A stretch of DNA of 64,000 bases from assembly GCA_046329435.1 (NCBI GenBank), contig JAXLUR010000001.1, positions 744,001 through 808,000 of the forward strand, written 5' to 3'. The position numbers and the translations under genes were made by a program. Source of the stretch: M3007 sp046329435. Its GTDB lineage: Bacteria; Bacteroidota; Bacteroidia; Chitinophagales; Saprospiraceae. Under the pieces are notes generated by a model. It was given only the letters and a program-made list of their open reading frames with translations, had not been told where the DNA came from and did not search any database. Positions 1 through 7,854 of this stretch are shown piece by piece. The stretch's first letter is position 1. Each line of letters begins with the position of its first letter.

Positions 1-443
1 TTGCTGGCGCCCGTGGTTGCGGAGGACGCAAAGCCAACCGCACCGACACCGCCGCCGATAAAGCTTTGATTATTAATGCCCCAGTGCGTGAGGATCAGCG
101 CGCGCGGCGAAATCTGGGCGTACACCAGAAAACGGGAACGACGCAGAGCGATATCGGTCGACCATTCGCCTTTGGAACCCTCGGAGCCATCGATCAGTTC
201 GCCTTTCACGTTGCGCGTGCCGGGGTTGTTTTGGGTCGCAGTCAGCCAGAACTGGTGCCACATGATAAAACGAACGTATTTGCTGCCGTCCTCATTGAGT
301 TTGAGGGTCAAGGGTTTGTAGGTATGGTCGGCCGGTTTGGGCGGAGCCGGCGGCGGTGGAGCCGGAGTAGCCGGAGTGGTCGGCTGTGCCTGCAACATGC
401 CGGCTGCGAACAGAAGGAAAAAGAAAAGTAAACGAGATTTCAT
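1..443 (-). CDS. Porin-like outer-membrane protein, N-terminal part only
   Basis: The reading frame starts at 443 and runs off the left edge of the window, leaving about 147 residues. It opens with a clear signal peptide (MKSRLLFFFLLFAAGMLQAQ), followed by a proline-rich stretch at about residues 21-40. Then comes a segment with RFIMWHQFWLTATQ and LRRSRFLVYAQISPRALILTHWG, which resembles the first strands of Bacteroidota porin-like beta-barrels. Signal peptide plus alternating hydrophobic strands suggest an outer-membrane channel, but most of the protein is missing and the family is a guess from style. It lies downstream of the MHS transporter unit on the same strand, with about 140 bases between. 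The frame is certain, the function weak. Confidence 0.6.
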   Translation of the reverse strand, partial: MKSRLLFFFLLFAAGMLQAQPTTPATPAPPPPAPPKPADHTYKPLTLKLNEDGSKYVRFIMWHQFWLTATQNNPGTRNVKGELIDGSEGSKGEWSTDIALRRSRFLVYAQISPRALILTHWGINNQSFIGGGVGAVGFASSATTGAS

Positions 444-587
444 GATTGTGCGCAGTATGGTTGAAAGAATGATTCAGGAATGAGCAAGGCTTCCCCGGGC
501 CAGCCACGCACTGCATACATGGCTGGCAACGGGTACGAAGCCTGATAGCAAAAAAGGAAGTGCCGGACCGATTGCCGGCCAAACGGA

Positions 588-845
588 TTAATTCAAATGG
601 TCGGAATCGCGTGCGATGACGTCATATTCGCCTTTCCAGGCATACCAGCCGAACAGGCAAAGCCCGGCCATGATGGGCGTAAAAATCGGGATGATGATGT
701 ACCAGAACATTTTTGTGTCGAGCACGGCCTTGTTATCCGCAATGGCTTTCGAGATTTCGTGGCCGGCCCGCTGAAACATCAGATAAACCGCGGCTACCCC
801 CAAGGCAATCCAGAAAAATCCTACAATTCTTTTAAGAGAGTTCAT
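588..845 (-). CDS. Small two-helix membrane protein paired with an MHS transporter (possibly DUF6814)
   Basis: This is an 85-residue protein with two hydrophobic segments, at about residues 8-25 and 47-70. A charged loop lies between them (QRAGHEISKAIADNKAVLDT), and the C-terminus is short and polar. It starts with ATG at 845, 68 bases after the stop of the major facilitator on the same strand, so the two are probably co-transcribed. I recall small proteins of this kind (DUF6814) beside MFS transporters in Bacteroidota, but that family name is from memory and was not checked. An accessory or stabilising subunit of the transporter is a reasonable inference; no catalytic motif is visible. Confidence 0.75.
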   Translation of the reverse strand: MNSLKRIVGFFWIALGVAAVYLMFQRAGHEISKAIADNKAVLDTKMFWYIIIPIFTPIMAGLCLFGWYAWKGEYDVIARDSDHLN

Positions 846-913
846 ATTGTGGAAAGGTTGTAGTTAGTTGGAAATGAGATATTTATTCTAAAAAATCCTC
901 CGCCTGGGGGGGA

Positions 914-2464
914 TCAGTCCATGACGTTCTCGTCGTTTTTCGACGGCAGGTACAGCAAGCCCAGAATGAAACACACACTGGCAATCAGAATCGGGTACCA
1001 AAGGCCCACGTAAGGGTCGCCGGTCGGGTTGTCGGCCGTTTTGGAAGCATCGAACAAACGGGTTGCGATAAAAGGCGTAAGACCGCCGAAAATACCGTTG
1101 CCGATGTGGTAAGGCAACGACATGGAGGTGTAGCGGATTCGCGTCGGGAACAACTCGACCAGGAAAGCGGCAATCGGGCCGTACACCATCGTCACGTAAA
1201 TGATCTGAATGAATACGAACAGGGTCATCATCCAGAAGCCGTAACTCGACAGCCAGAAGGTTTTGGTGGTTTCAGGCTTGACGGCCGGTTTGGATTTGTC
1301 GGCGAGTTTGGTCTCCTTTTTCACCACTTTCAAGGTAGAACCGTCGGTGAAAGCCTGTACCGTGGTGGTCGTAACGGTGGAGTCGCCGGCAGCATTCACT
1401 GCCACAGCCAGGCCCTTGGTGCTTTGTTCGGCGATTTCCGTTTTGGCCTTGGGGTCGGCCAGGCTGTACATAGCCTTGTAGATCGGGCGATACGACAGGA
1501 TGGCCAGCAACATACCGCCCAGCATGATCGTCTTGCGGCCGATTTTGTCGGACCAGGCGCCGAACACCAGGAAGAAAGGCGTTACAAAAAGAATGGCGAT
1601 GCAAAGCAGGTAACGTACCTGTTCAAACTCCACCGACAAGGTGCGTTCGATGAATGTCTGGGCATAAAACTGCCCCGTGTACCACACCACGCCCTGGCCC
1701 ATCACAGCGGCAAAAAGTGCCAGCAAAACCATTTTCAGGTTGGATTTGTGCGCAAACGACTCTTTCAAGGGGTTTTTGGAAATCTTGCCTTCACTTTTGA
1801 TTTTGGCAAACAACGGCGATTCGGCCATGCGCAAACGGATGTACACCGAAATGGCAATCAGGAAAATGGAAACGATAAACGGAATCCGCCAGCCCCACTC
1901 GTTGAACCCGTCGACACCCATGATCTTGCGCGTGCTGAGAATGACGCCCAGCGACAGGAAAAACCCGAGCGTAGCCGTCGTCTGGATATATGCCGTGTAG
2001 TAGCCGCGGCGACTGGCAGGCGCGTGTTCTGCCACATAAGTGGCTGCGCCGCCATATTCACCGCCCAGGGCAAGGCCCTGTATAAAACGGAGCAGAAGAA
2101 TCAAAATTGGAGCCCAGATGCCAATTTTGGCATAGCCGGGAATCAGGCCGATGGCAAAAGTGGAACCACCCATGAGCAGCAGGGTGAGCAGAAAAGTGTA
2201 CTTGCGGCCAATCAGGTCGCCGATACGTCCGAAAACCAGCGCGCCAAAAGGACGCACCACAAAACCGGCGGCAAAAGTGGCCAGTGCAGCCAAAAACGCA
2301 GCCGTCGGATTGTCTTGCGGGAAAAACTGCTTGGCAATGATGACCGCCATGGCGCCGTAGATGTAAAAGTCGTACCACTCGATCAGGGTACCTACCGATG
2401 ATGCCGTAATCACCTTCATCAGGCCTTTGGTCTCGGCGGTTTCTTTTGTAGAAGTACTGGTCAT
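914..2464 (-). CDS. MFS transporter, metabolite:H+ symporter (MHS) family
   Basis: This 516-residue, twelve-helix inner-membrane transporter resembles ProP/KgtP/ShiA. The family loop motif is present twice, as FGRIGDLIGRKYTF between helices 2 and 3 and as FGAWSDKIGRKTIML in the second half. The LRFIQGLALGGEYGGAA segment is also typical of MHS carriers, which import carboxylates, betaines or similar solutes with protons. The odd feature is a hydrophilic insert of about 75 residues (about 325-400, rich in Thr, Lys and Ala) in the second half, where most family members have a short loop. The substrate cannot be read from sequence. A -7 promoter box lies 73-80 bases upstream, and a small membrane protein follows in the same unit. 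Confidence 0.9.
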   Translation of the reverse strand: MTSTSTKETAETKGLMKVITASSVGTLIEWYDFYIYGAMAVIIAKQFFPQDNPTAAFLAALATFAAGFVVRPFGALVFGRIGDLIGRKYTFLLTLLLMGGSTFAIGLIPGYAKIGIWAPILILLLRFIQGLALGGEYGGAATYVAEHAPASRRGYYTAYIQTTATLGFFLSLGVILSTRKIMGVDGFNEWGWRIPFIVSIFLIAISVYIRLRMAESPLFAKIKSEGKISKNPLKESFAHKSNLKMVLLALFAAVMGQGVVWYTGQFYAQTFIERTLSVEFEQVRYLLCIAILFVTPFFLVFGAWSDKIGRKTIMLGGMLLAILSYRPIYKAMYSLADPKAKTEIAEQSTKGLAVAVNAAGDSTVTTTTVQAFTDGSTLKVVKKETKLADKSKPAVKPETTKTFWLSSYGFWMMTLFVFIQIIYVTMVYGPIAAFLVELFPTRIRYTSMSLPYHIGNGIFGGLTPFIATRLFDASKTADNPTGDPYVGLWYPILIASVCFILGLLYLPSKNDENVMD

Positions 2465-2536
2465 ACCGTCAATATTGTTTTTGATGTGGTAAAATGAAAA
2501 TTAGTCAAGTGATAATTTGGAATTAACTTGGACGAA

Positions 2537-2544
2537 CAAAAGTA
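2537..2544 (-). promoter_or_regulatory. -7 promoter box for the MHS transporter, with an adjacent inverted repeat
   Basis: On the - strand the sequence reads TACTTTTG, an exact TAnnTTTG box. There is no TTTG about 19 bases upstream. Instead an inverted repeat, TAAAC-N10-GTTTA (2547-2566), lies directly upstream of the box, a plausible operator or activator site. Its sequence differs from the operator of the neighbouring ArsR-type gene. Confidence 0.5.
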
Positions 2545-2716
2545 TGTAAACATCTATATACGTTTATCTTTTCATGAAATTTTTTTTCGCCGGTTTGAAA
2601 TTTTTACCTCGATTGGCCTTTTTGCGGGAAATATTTTGCCTTTGTTTCGACCGGGAGCCAAATAATGTTCAGTTTTGAAATTTCATTTGGCGCAAATCCC
2701 CTTTGCACGGGAAATA

Positions 2717-2765
2717 AAAAACGGGAAGGTGCAAGCCTGATCAAGGCACGCACCTTCCCGTTTTT
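2717..2765 (-). terminator. Rho-independent terminator of the ArsR-type gene
   Basis: There is a perfect 16-bp stem (2717-2732 with 2750-2765) around a 17-base loop. The outer pairs are A/T runs that supply the U tract on the - strand. It lies 56 bases past the stop of the ArsR-type gene. Confidence 0.85.
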
Positions 2766-2820
2766 TATTTTGTTATCAATAATCAGCGCCGGCCGATTCC
2801 AAATATTCGTCTGCCCTCCA

Positions 2821-3117
2821 TTAAAGCACCTTGTTCAACACTTCCAGAATCGTAAAATATTCTTCACTGGTAAGCGAGTAATAACTGTTCTTGCCATCGC
2901 GCCGCACCTGCACCACGCCCCGGTCTTTCAGTATTCTCAAATGATGGCTCGCCACCGCCTGCTCGATACCGAGGCATTCGTAAATTTCCGTCACGTTCAT
3001 CGATTTTTTTTGAAACAGCATCTCCACGATCAGCAAACGCTGCGGGTGAGCAATTGCCCGGAGCGTCTCCGTCGCAGATTCCAAAAAAGCAAAACTGTAG
3101 GGTAGTTCGGGCGTCAT
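2821..3117 (-). CDS. ArsR-family winged-helix repressor
   Basis: This 98-residue DNA-binding protein starts at ATG 3117. A longer frame to 3210 would run through the promoter and operator and is rejected. The fold reads ETLRAIAHPQRLLIVEML, then NVTEIYECLGIEQAVASHHLRILKDRGVV (helix-turn-helix) and the wing VRRDGKNSYYSL. There is one cysteine (YECLG), and the ELCVCDL metal site of ArsR/SmtB is absent. It is therefore probably not a metal sensor; redox, sulfide or protein-level control is possible. The frame is transcribed divergently from the SGNH gene and towards the MHS transporter, with its own terminator before that gene. Confidence 0.88.
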   Translation of the reverse strand: MTPELPYSFAFLESATETLRAIAHPQRLLIVEMLFQKKSMNVTEIYECLGIEQAVASHHLRILKDRGVVQVRRDGKNSYYSLTSEEYFTILEVLNKVL

Positions 3118-3135
3118 AGCATTCAGTTTATCCCA

Positions 3136-3166
3136 CAAATGTAAATATGTGCATATTTTTTTGCAA
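3136..3166 (-). promoter_or_regulatory. Promoter and operator of the ArsR-type gene
   Basis: On the - strand a TTG (3164-3166) is followed by 20 bases and an exact TACATTTG -7 box (3136-3143). Filling the spacer is a perfect inverted repeat, AAATATG-TG-CATATTT (3143-3158). A dimeric repressor bound there would cover the promoter, the usual layout of ArsR autoregulation. The start codon at 3117 gives a leader of roughly a dozen bases. Confidence 0.7.
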
Positions 3167-3234
3167 GACAAACCGGCCCCAAGCGGGCAAAAACTGGCTG
3201 AAATCTTCAAAAGTTAAGCGGAGCAATCAAACTA

Positions 3235-3264
3235 TTGGCAGATAACGCGTATCCGCTACCTTTG
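3235..3264 (+). promoter_or_regulatory. Promoter of the SGNH hydrolase gene
   Basis: TTG (3235-3237), 19 bases, then TACCTTTG (3257-3264) is a textbook Bacteroidota promoter. The ATG at 3272 begins only eight bases after the box, so the message is leaderless or nearly so. Confidence 0.75.
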
Positions 3265-3271
3265 CCGCTGC

Positions 3272-4702
3272 ATGAAAAATTACCTTGGACAAACTTTCTG
3301 GCTGGTCGCCATCCTGATCGGATTACTTACTGCCTTGTCGTTTTTTTCCCGCGAAACGACCCTTAACGGGCTGACAATCCGCCGAATGGATATTTTTTCG
3401 GATATCAGGGATTCGAGCCAAACCGTCGCCAGCCTTGAATCGTCCGGGGGAAACCTGACCGAATGGCAACCCGATACCGCATGGCTTGCCGAAGCGCCGA
3501 TTGACTCCTCGGCCTTGTCGCCCGACACCGTCAAAATTGGCCCGCTTCCGCCCAAAGATTCCGCATACTACGGCGAAATCATCGAAGATTACACCTTCGA
3601 CCAAAGCGGGCTCAATGCTTTTTTCGCAGCCATCGACTCCATCCGGTACGGCCGCACGGTGCGCGTCGCCTTTTATGGCGACTCCTTCGTGGAAGGCGAC
3701 ATAATTCTCGGCGACCTGCGCGATACCCTGCAATCCCTGTGGGGTGGCAATGGCGTGGGTTTCGTGCCTGTCACTTCCGAAGTGGCCAAGTTCAAACGCA
3801 CCCTCACGCACGATTTCAGCGGCTTTGCAACCGCCTCCATCATTAAAAAAAGCGAATCGAAGCCCCAATACGGAGTCAACGGATACGTCTATTTTCCGGA
3901 GCCGGGCGCTTCACTGCGCTATGCCGGTACGGGCCAGTTTTTTCAGCACACCAAATCCTGGACCCGGCTGCGGCTTTTTTACAGCAGCGATTCCCTGTCG
4001 CATGAGATCAGCCTGAGCATCAATGGCGGTGAAGCAGAAACGGCGCTTCTGCCGCGCTCCCGCAACAAACTGGGCGTTTTCGACTATAAATCAGCGGGAA
4101 TATCCAGCGCAAAATTCCGCTTTCCCGAAACACGCGGCCTCCGGCTTTACGGAGCCTCTCTCGAAAGCGGCCCCGGCTTTTACCTCGACAATTTCTCCAT
4201 GCGGGGCAACAGCGGCGGCCCGCTGACCTTGCTCAAACCCGCGTTTATCCAACAATTTGACGCCAGCCTTCATTACGACCTGGTGGTCGTGCAATACGGG
4301 CTGAATGCAGCCAGCACCTCGCTCAGAAATATCTCGTGGTACCGGCAGGAACTGGACCGGACGTATAAACATCTGCGCAATCTTTATCCGCATACGCCCA
4401 TCCTGATTATCAGTGTGCCCGACCGCGCGGGCAAAATCGGGGGCGAACTCACCACCCTGCCCAGCGTAGGCGCCATTGCAGCCATGCAAAGGGACCTGGC
4501 CCGGCAACACGGCTTCCTGTTCTACGACCTTTATCACGGCATGGGCGGCCCTGGCACGATGATCTCTTTTGCAGAACACCGCCCGCACTGGGCCAACCTC
4601 GATTACACACACCTGACCCATGAAGGCGGCAAAATTATCGGATACCAGCTGGCCCGCTTGCTCCTCAACGAACAAAAAAAGTGGTCGGCAGAGCACCGCT
4701 GA
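3272..4702 (+). CDS. SGNH/GDSL-type hydrolase, membrane-anchored
   Basis: This 476-residue protein has an uncleaved-looking N-terminal hydrophobic helix (about residues 6-25), so the catalytic part probably sits in the periplasm. SGNH landmarks are FYGDSFVEGD (nucleophile Ser, block I, about residue 135), VVVQYGLNAAS (Asn block) and DYTHLTHEGG near the C-terminus (Asp/His pair). A region of about 180 residues between blocks I and III is larger than in simple esterases and may be an inserted beta domain. Family members remove or transfer acyl groups, often on polysaccharides. It resembles the protein at 18537 in layout. A nearly leaderless promoter precedes it. The substrate is unknown. Confidence 0.85.
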   Translation: MKNYLGQTFWLVAILIGLLTALSFFSRETTLNGLTIRRMDIFSDIRDSSQTVASLESSGGNLTEWQPDTAWLAEAPIDSSALSPDTVKIGPLPPKDSAYYGEIIEDYTFDQSGLNAFFAAIDSIRYGRTVRVAFYGDSFVEGDIILGDLRDTLQSLWGGNGVGFVPVTSEVAKFKRTLTHDFSGFATASIIKKSESKPQYGVNGYVYFPEPGASLRYAGTGQFFQHTKSWTRLRLFYSSDSLSHEISLSINGGEAETALLPRSRNKLGVFDYKSAGISSAKFRFPETRGLRLYGASLESGPGFYLDNFSMRGNSGGPLTLLKPAFIQQFDASLHYDLVVVQYGLNAASTSLRNISWYRQELDRTYKHLRNLYPHTPILIISVPDRAGKIGGELTTLPSVGAIAAMQRDLARQHGFLFYDLYHGMGGPGTMISFAEHRPHWANLDYTHLTHEGGKIIGYQLARLLLNEQKKWSAEHR

Positions 4703-4754
4703 AAAGGGTTGGGGGTAATTTTATTCATACTGTGACTTTTAGCAGCAACGAGCG

Positions 4755-4797
4755 TGACAAATGTCATCCCCGTGAATTACCGTAGTGCCGGAACTTG
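4755..4797 (+). promoter_or_regulatory. FixK-type activator site and -7 element upstream of ccoG
   Basis: A perfect 12-base palindromic site, TGACAAATGTCA (4755-4766), is followed 24 bases later by GAACTTGC, a degenerate -7 element whose final G is at 4797. The site centre lies 36.5 bases before that G, so it would be near -41.5 if transcription starts about five bases further on. Two other promoters of the oxidase island have the same arrangement. The core matches the FixK/Fnr-class box TTGAC-N4-GTCAA without its outer T and A. Confidence 0.7.
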
Positions 4798-4830
4798 CAC
4801 CCAGTTTCAAAAACATAAAACTCCGGCGCA

Positions 4831-6273
4831 ATGCATACCGAGCGCACCCCTGTCAATGATTTTTTTGAGGAAAGTGATGAATTTCGCGATCACCTTGCCA
4901 CTGTAGATCAGGAAGGCAACCGGATATGGATGTATCCAAAAAAACCGGAAGGCCGATTCTACAATGCACGTATCTGGGTGAGCATCGCCTTTGTCGCTGT
5001 TTTCCTCACGCTTCCCTTTATCAAGGTTCACGGCGAGCAACTGCTTCTGTTCAACGTTATTGAACGGAAATTTGTCATTTTCGGCCTCATCTTCACCGCC
5101 CAGGATTTCTACATCTTCGGCCTGATCATGCTGACCTTTCTGGTCTTCATTATCCTGTTTACCGTTGTTTACGGTCGCCTGTTCTGCGGATGGGTATGCC
5201 CGCAAACGGTGTTCATGGAAATGATATTCCGGCGGATCGAATACTGGATCGAAGGCAACTCCAACGAACAACGCAAACTGGATCAAGGCCCCTGGACAAA
5301 GGAAAAAGTGCGAAAAAAGGCCTTGAAGCACCTCATTTTCTTTGTCATTGCCGTCGTTGTTTCCAACTATTTCCTTGCCTATATTATTGGCATGGACAGT
5401 GTGCTGGCGATCATTCGTTCGCCGTTTTCCGAGCACCTGGGCGGCTTTTTTGCCATGATCGGGTTTTCGGGAGCGTTTTATGGTGTGTACAGCCGCTTGC
5501 GCGAGCAGGTTTGCACCACAATTTGTCCCTATGGCCGTCTGCAAGGCGTATTGCTGGTAAAAGATTCCATCGTAATCGCCTACGACAACAAACGCGGCGA
5601 ACCGCGGGGCAAGCTGAAAAAACAAAAAGCCGGCGAGCCCGAATATCCGCTGCCGGTACTCGGCGATTGTGTCGATTGCAAACTCTGCATCGCCGTTTGT
5701 CCCACCGGTATCGATATCCGCAACGGCACCCAACTCGAATGCGTCAACTGCACGGCCTGCATCGACGCCTGCGACGAGGTAATGGATAAAGTCGGGCGCA
5801 AACGCGGTCTGATCCGCTACGACTCGATGGTAGGCATCGAAACTGGCCATCGGCGCATTTTCACCCCGCGCGTACTGGCCTACACGGCTGTCCTCAGCCT
5901 GCTCGTTATCATCGACTTGGCGTTGCTCGTCAGTCGTTCAGATGTGGAAACGATTATTCTTCGCTCACCTGGCCAGCTGTATCAGGAGGTGGACGCCACG
6001 CACCTTTCCAACCTGTACACGTATCAGATGATCAACAAGACCGCCAGCACCATACCGGTTGAGTTGAAACTGGTGTCGCCCGAAGGACAGATCAAATACG
6101 TAGGTTCCGCTCCCGATTCGCTGTACAAGGAAAAAGTCATTCAGGGCGCCATGTTCATAACCCTTGAAACGAGCCATCTGACCGGCCGAAAAACCCCGAT
6201 CAGGTTCGAGGTATATTCCAACGGGAAAAAAGTTGACGAAGTCAAAACCAATTTCATGGGCCCCGGACGGTAA
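4831..6273 (+). CDS. ccoG: CcoG/FixG, ferredoxin-like cbb3 oxidase assembly factor
   Basis: This 480-residue inner-membrane iron-sulfur protein is needed in other bacteria for copper handling during cbb3 oxidase maturation. It has several N-terminal transmembrane helices (from about residue 48) with the FCGWVCPQTVFMEM cysteine motif. Another conserved Cys loop follows (QVCTTICPYGR). Then come two 4Fe-4S clusters, DCVDCKLCIAVCPTGIDIR and ECVNCTACIDACDEV, and a C-terminal periplasmic immunoglobulin-like domain (VDATHLSNLYTYQMINKT onwards). Length and motif order fit the family. It is the first gene of a + strand unit with ccoH and a DsbD_2-type protein, under a FixK-type site at 4755. Confidence 0.96.
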   Translation: MHTERTPVNDFFEESDEFRDHLATVDQEGNRIWMYPKKPEGRFYNARIWVSIAFVAVFLTLPFIKVHGEQLLLFNVIERKFVIFGLIFTAQDFYIFGLIMLTFLVFIILFTVVYGRLFCGWVCPQTVFMEMIFRRIEYWIEGNSNEQRKLDQGPWTKEKVRKKALKHLIFFVIAVVVSNYFLAYIIGMDSVLAIIRSPFSEHLGGFFAMIGFSGAFYGVYSRLREQVCTTICPYGRLQGVLLVKDSIVIAYDNKRGEPRGKLKKQKAGEPEYPLPVLGDCVDCKLCIAVCPTGIDIRNGTQLECVNCTACIDACDEVMDKVGRKRGLIRYDSMVGIETGHRRIFTPRVLAYTAVLSLLVIIDLALLVSRSDVETIILRSPGQLYQEVDATHLSNLYTYQMINKTASTIPVELKLVSPEGQIKYVGSAPDSLYKEKVIQGAMFITLETSHLTGRKTPIRFEVYSNGKKVDEVKTNFMGPGR

Positions 6274-6327
6274 CTTTTATACCTTACGAAGTCATACCTT
6301 GTTTTGTCATCTTAAAATAAATCAACC

Positions 6328-6777
6328 ATGAAAATCAGTTGGGGCACAGGAATAGCGCTTGTTTATGCGGCCTTTGCACTGTCGATGGTCGCCATGGTGC
6401 TGGTCTCTCGTCAGTATGACCCGCGACTGGTACAGAAAGATTACTACGCGCTCGACCTTAATTATCAGGAACGCCTGGAACGAAAACAAAATGCTGCGGC
6501 CTTGCCACAGGATTTGGAAGTCAGTTTTGACCAGCAAAACAAAGTCGTGGTATTCAAATTTCCCGTAGCGGCTGGAAAGCCGGCGGGTTCGGTCAAGTTT
6601 TCACAAGCTGCCGCCGGCAATGATGATTTCAATACCGACGTAAGCGCCGATGTCGACGGCATCATGCAGGTGCCTGCCGACAAGCTGCCCCAGGGCCGTT
6701 GGCATGTGGAAGTTATCTGGGATGCCAACGGAAGCAAATACTACAAGGAAACCGTCGTAACGATCATACACGTCTGA
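6328..6777 (+). CDS. ccoH: CcoH/FixH family cbb3 oxidase assembly protein
   Basis: This 149-residue protein has one N-terminal transmembrane helix (about residues 5-27) and a periplasmic domain. The family signature is SRQYDPRLVQKDYYALDLNYQERLERKQNA, after which a beta-rich segment carries FKFPVAAGKPAGSVKF. FixH/CcoH proteins help assemble or stabilise the cbb3 oxidase in the inner membrane. The gene is 54 bases after ccoG and six bases before the next gene, so the three form one operon. Confidence 0.92.
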   Translation: MKISWGTGIALVYAAFALSMVAMVLVSRQYDPRLVQKDYYALDLNYQERLERKQNAAALPQDLEVSFDQQNKVVVFKFPVAAGKPAGSVKFSQAAAGNDDFNTDVSADVDGIMQVPADKLPQGRWHVEVIWDANGSKYYKETVVTIIHV

Positions 6778-6783
6778 CCCATT

Positions 6784-7467
6784 ATGTACGCCGCCTTCTT
6801 ACTCGGCCTTGCGGGAAGCCTCCACTGTGTGGGTATGTGCGGCCCGATCGTGCTGGCGCTGCCTTTGCCGGCAGCCGCGAGGAGACAGGTAGCGATGCAA
6901 TCGATGGCCTATCATGCCGGCCGGATTCTGACGTACACAATGCTCGGACTGGGCTTCGGGTTGCTGGGAAAAGGCCTGCTGCTGGCCGGTATGCAACAAA
7001 TTGCATCCATCGTGGCCGGCGCGCTGATGCTCTTCGCCGCAGTCTTTATCACCCGCTGGGAACGCTGGCTGGTCAGCGGTTCGCTGGCTTCGCTGGCCCG
7101 TCCGGTTCAAAACAAACTGGGTCGTCTCCTGCACAAGCGGCCCAACGGGGCGTCTTTTTCCGTCGGCCTGCTCAATGGTTTGTTGCCCTGCGGCATGGTT
7201 TATCTGGCATTGGCCGGCGCGATCAGCAGCACGGATGCCTACCACGGAGCGTTGTTCATGATGCTTTTCGGATTGGGGACCGCCCCGCTGATGATCGCGG
7301 TGAGCGTTGCCGGACATACCTTTAAAAAAGAATTCAAACAGCGATTCAGGGTCGTTCAACCTGTACTACTCGCCATTGCGGGTGTTTTGTTGCTCGTACG
7401 CGGCCTCCATCTCGACCTTTCCCTGTTCGAGTCGGCCGTGCCGCCCGCCAACCTGGATTGCCATTAA
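6784..7467 (+). CDS. Sulfite exporter TauE/SafE-like (DsbD_2) membrane protein of the cbb3 cluster
   Basis: This 227-residue polytopic membrane protein has two symmetric Cys-containing motifs, GSLHCVGMCGPIVLALP at the N-terminus and NGLLPCGMVYLAL in the middle. These are diagnostic of the small DsbD_2/TauE-SafE-like family that accompanies cbb3 oxidase genes. The paired cysteines are thought to relay electrons or copper across the membrane. About six helices are visible. It lies six bases after ccoH and is followed by a strong terminator at 7491, closing the ccoG-ccoH unit. The exact biochemical role in this lineage is unproven. Confidence 0.9.
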   Translation: MYAAFLLGLAGSLHCVGMCGPIVLALPLPAAARRQVAMQSMAYHAGRILTYTMLGLGFGLLGKGLLLAGMQQIASIVAGALMLFAAVFITRWERWLVSGSLASLARPVQNKLGRLLHKRPNGASFSVGLLNGLLPCGMVYLALAGAISSTDAYHGALFMMLFGLGTAPLMIAVSVAGHTFKKEFKQRFRVVQPVLLAIAGVLLLVRGLHLDLSLFESAVPPANLDCH

Positions 7468-7490
7468 GACATAAGGGGTTTTTGTTTTTG

Positions 7491-7527
7491 ACCTGCTCTT
7501 GCGCTTCTGCGCAGGGCAGGTTTTTTT
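7491..7527 (+). terminator. Terminator of the ccoG-ccoH-DsbD_2 operon
   Basis: Outer arms ACCTGC/GCAGGT and inner arms GCGC/GCGC form a hairpin, with seven T residues directly after it (7521-7527). Confidence 0.85.
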
Positions 7528-7787
7528 AATCGATGCCCGATGGAAAAACCTCAAAACCTGAGTGCCCCCCTCTTTTTTGCCGGCGCCCGCAACGTATTGT
7601 TCAACTCAAACAGCGTAAGCTGCGCTACCTGGAACACCTGCGCTGCGGTTTACTTTTGAAAAGCCATGCCAGGACATGAGATTGTGCTTCCAGCCTACAT
7701 CAAACACTACCTCGGGCGCCGGAAATGGCTGACTTGAGCATCATGCCACGAACAATCGCCAGATCGCTGCAAAATGTGCCTTTTTTC
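7528..7787. other. Intergenic stretch without a recognisable gene
   Basis: Between the ccoG-unit terminator and the ccoI terminator there are about 260 bases with only short open frames. These are 39 codons from 7540 and a 23-codon frame near 7664, in different phases. The base composition is gene-like rather than AT-rich. This could be the remnant of a lost gene, but I recognise no protein family in the fragments. Confidence 0.4.
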
Positions 7788-7835
7788 TGCAAAAAATGCC
7801 CCCCAACGTTCATATGTCGGAGGGCATTTTTTGCA
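7788..7835 (-). terminator. Terminator of ccoI
   Basis: Perfect 14-bp arms (7788-7801 with 7822-7835) surround a 20-base loop and include a run of six T in the descending arm on the - strand. It lies 20 bases past the ccoI stop. Confidence 0.8.
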
Positions 7836-7854
7836 ATAAAACGGTTGTAAAACC

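Larger units (their letters stand above)
2465..2820. other. Intergenic region between the MFS gene and the ArsR-type gene
   Basis: No gene is seen in these 356 bases. They hold the MFS promoter (-7 box 2537-2544 on the - strand) and the strong terminator of the ArsR-type gene (2717-2765). The stretch between, 2570-2700, is AT-rich and shows nothing I can name. An open frame on the + strand starting at 2665 is antisense to the ArsR-type gene and has no support. Confidence 0.6.

Noticed and set aside
1106..2401. Open frame of 431 codons on the + strand
   Set aside because: Antisense to the MHS transporter, whose motifs are clear.
2665..3105. Open frame of 146 codons on the + strand opposite the ArsR-type gene
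   Set aside because: It reads through the terminator hairpin and is antisense to a gene with good motifs.
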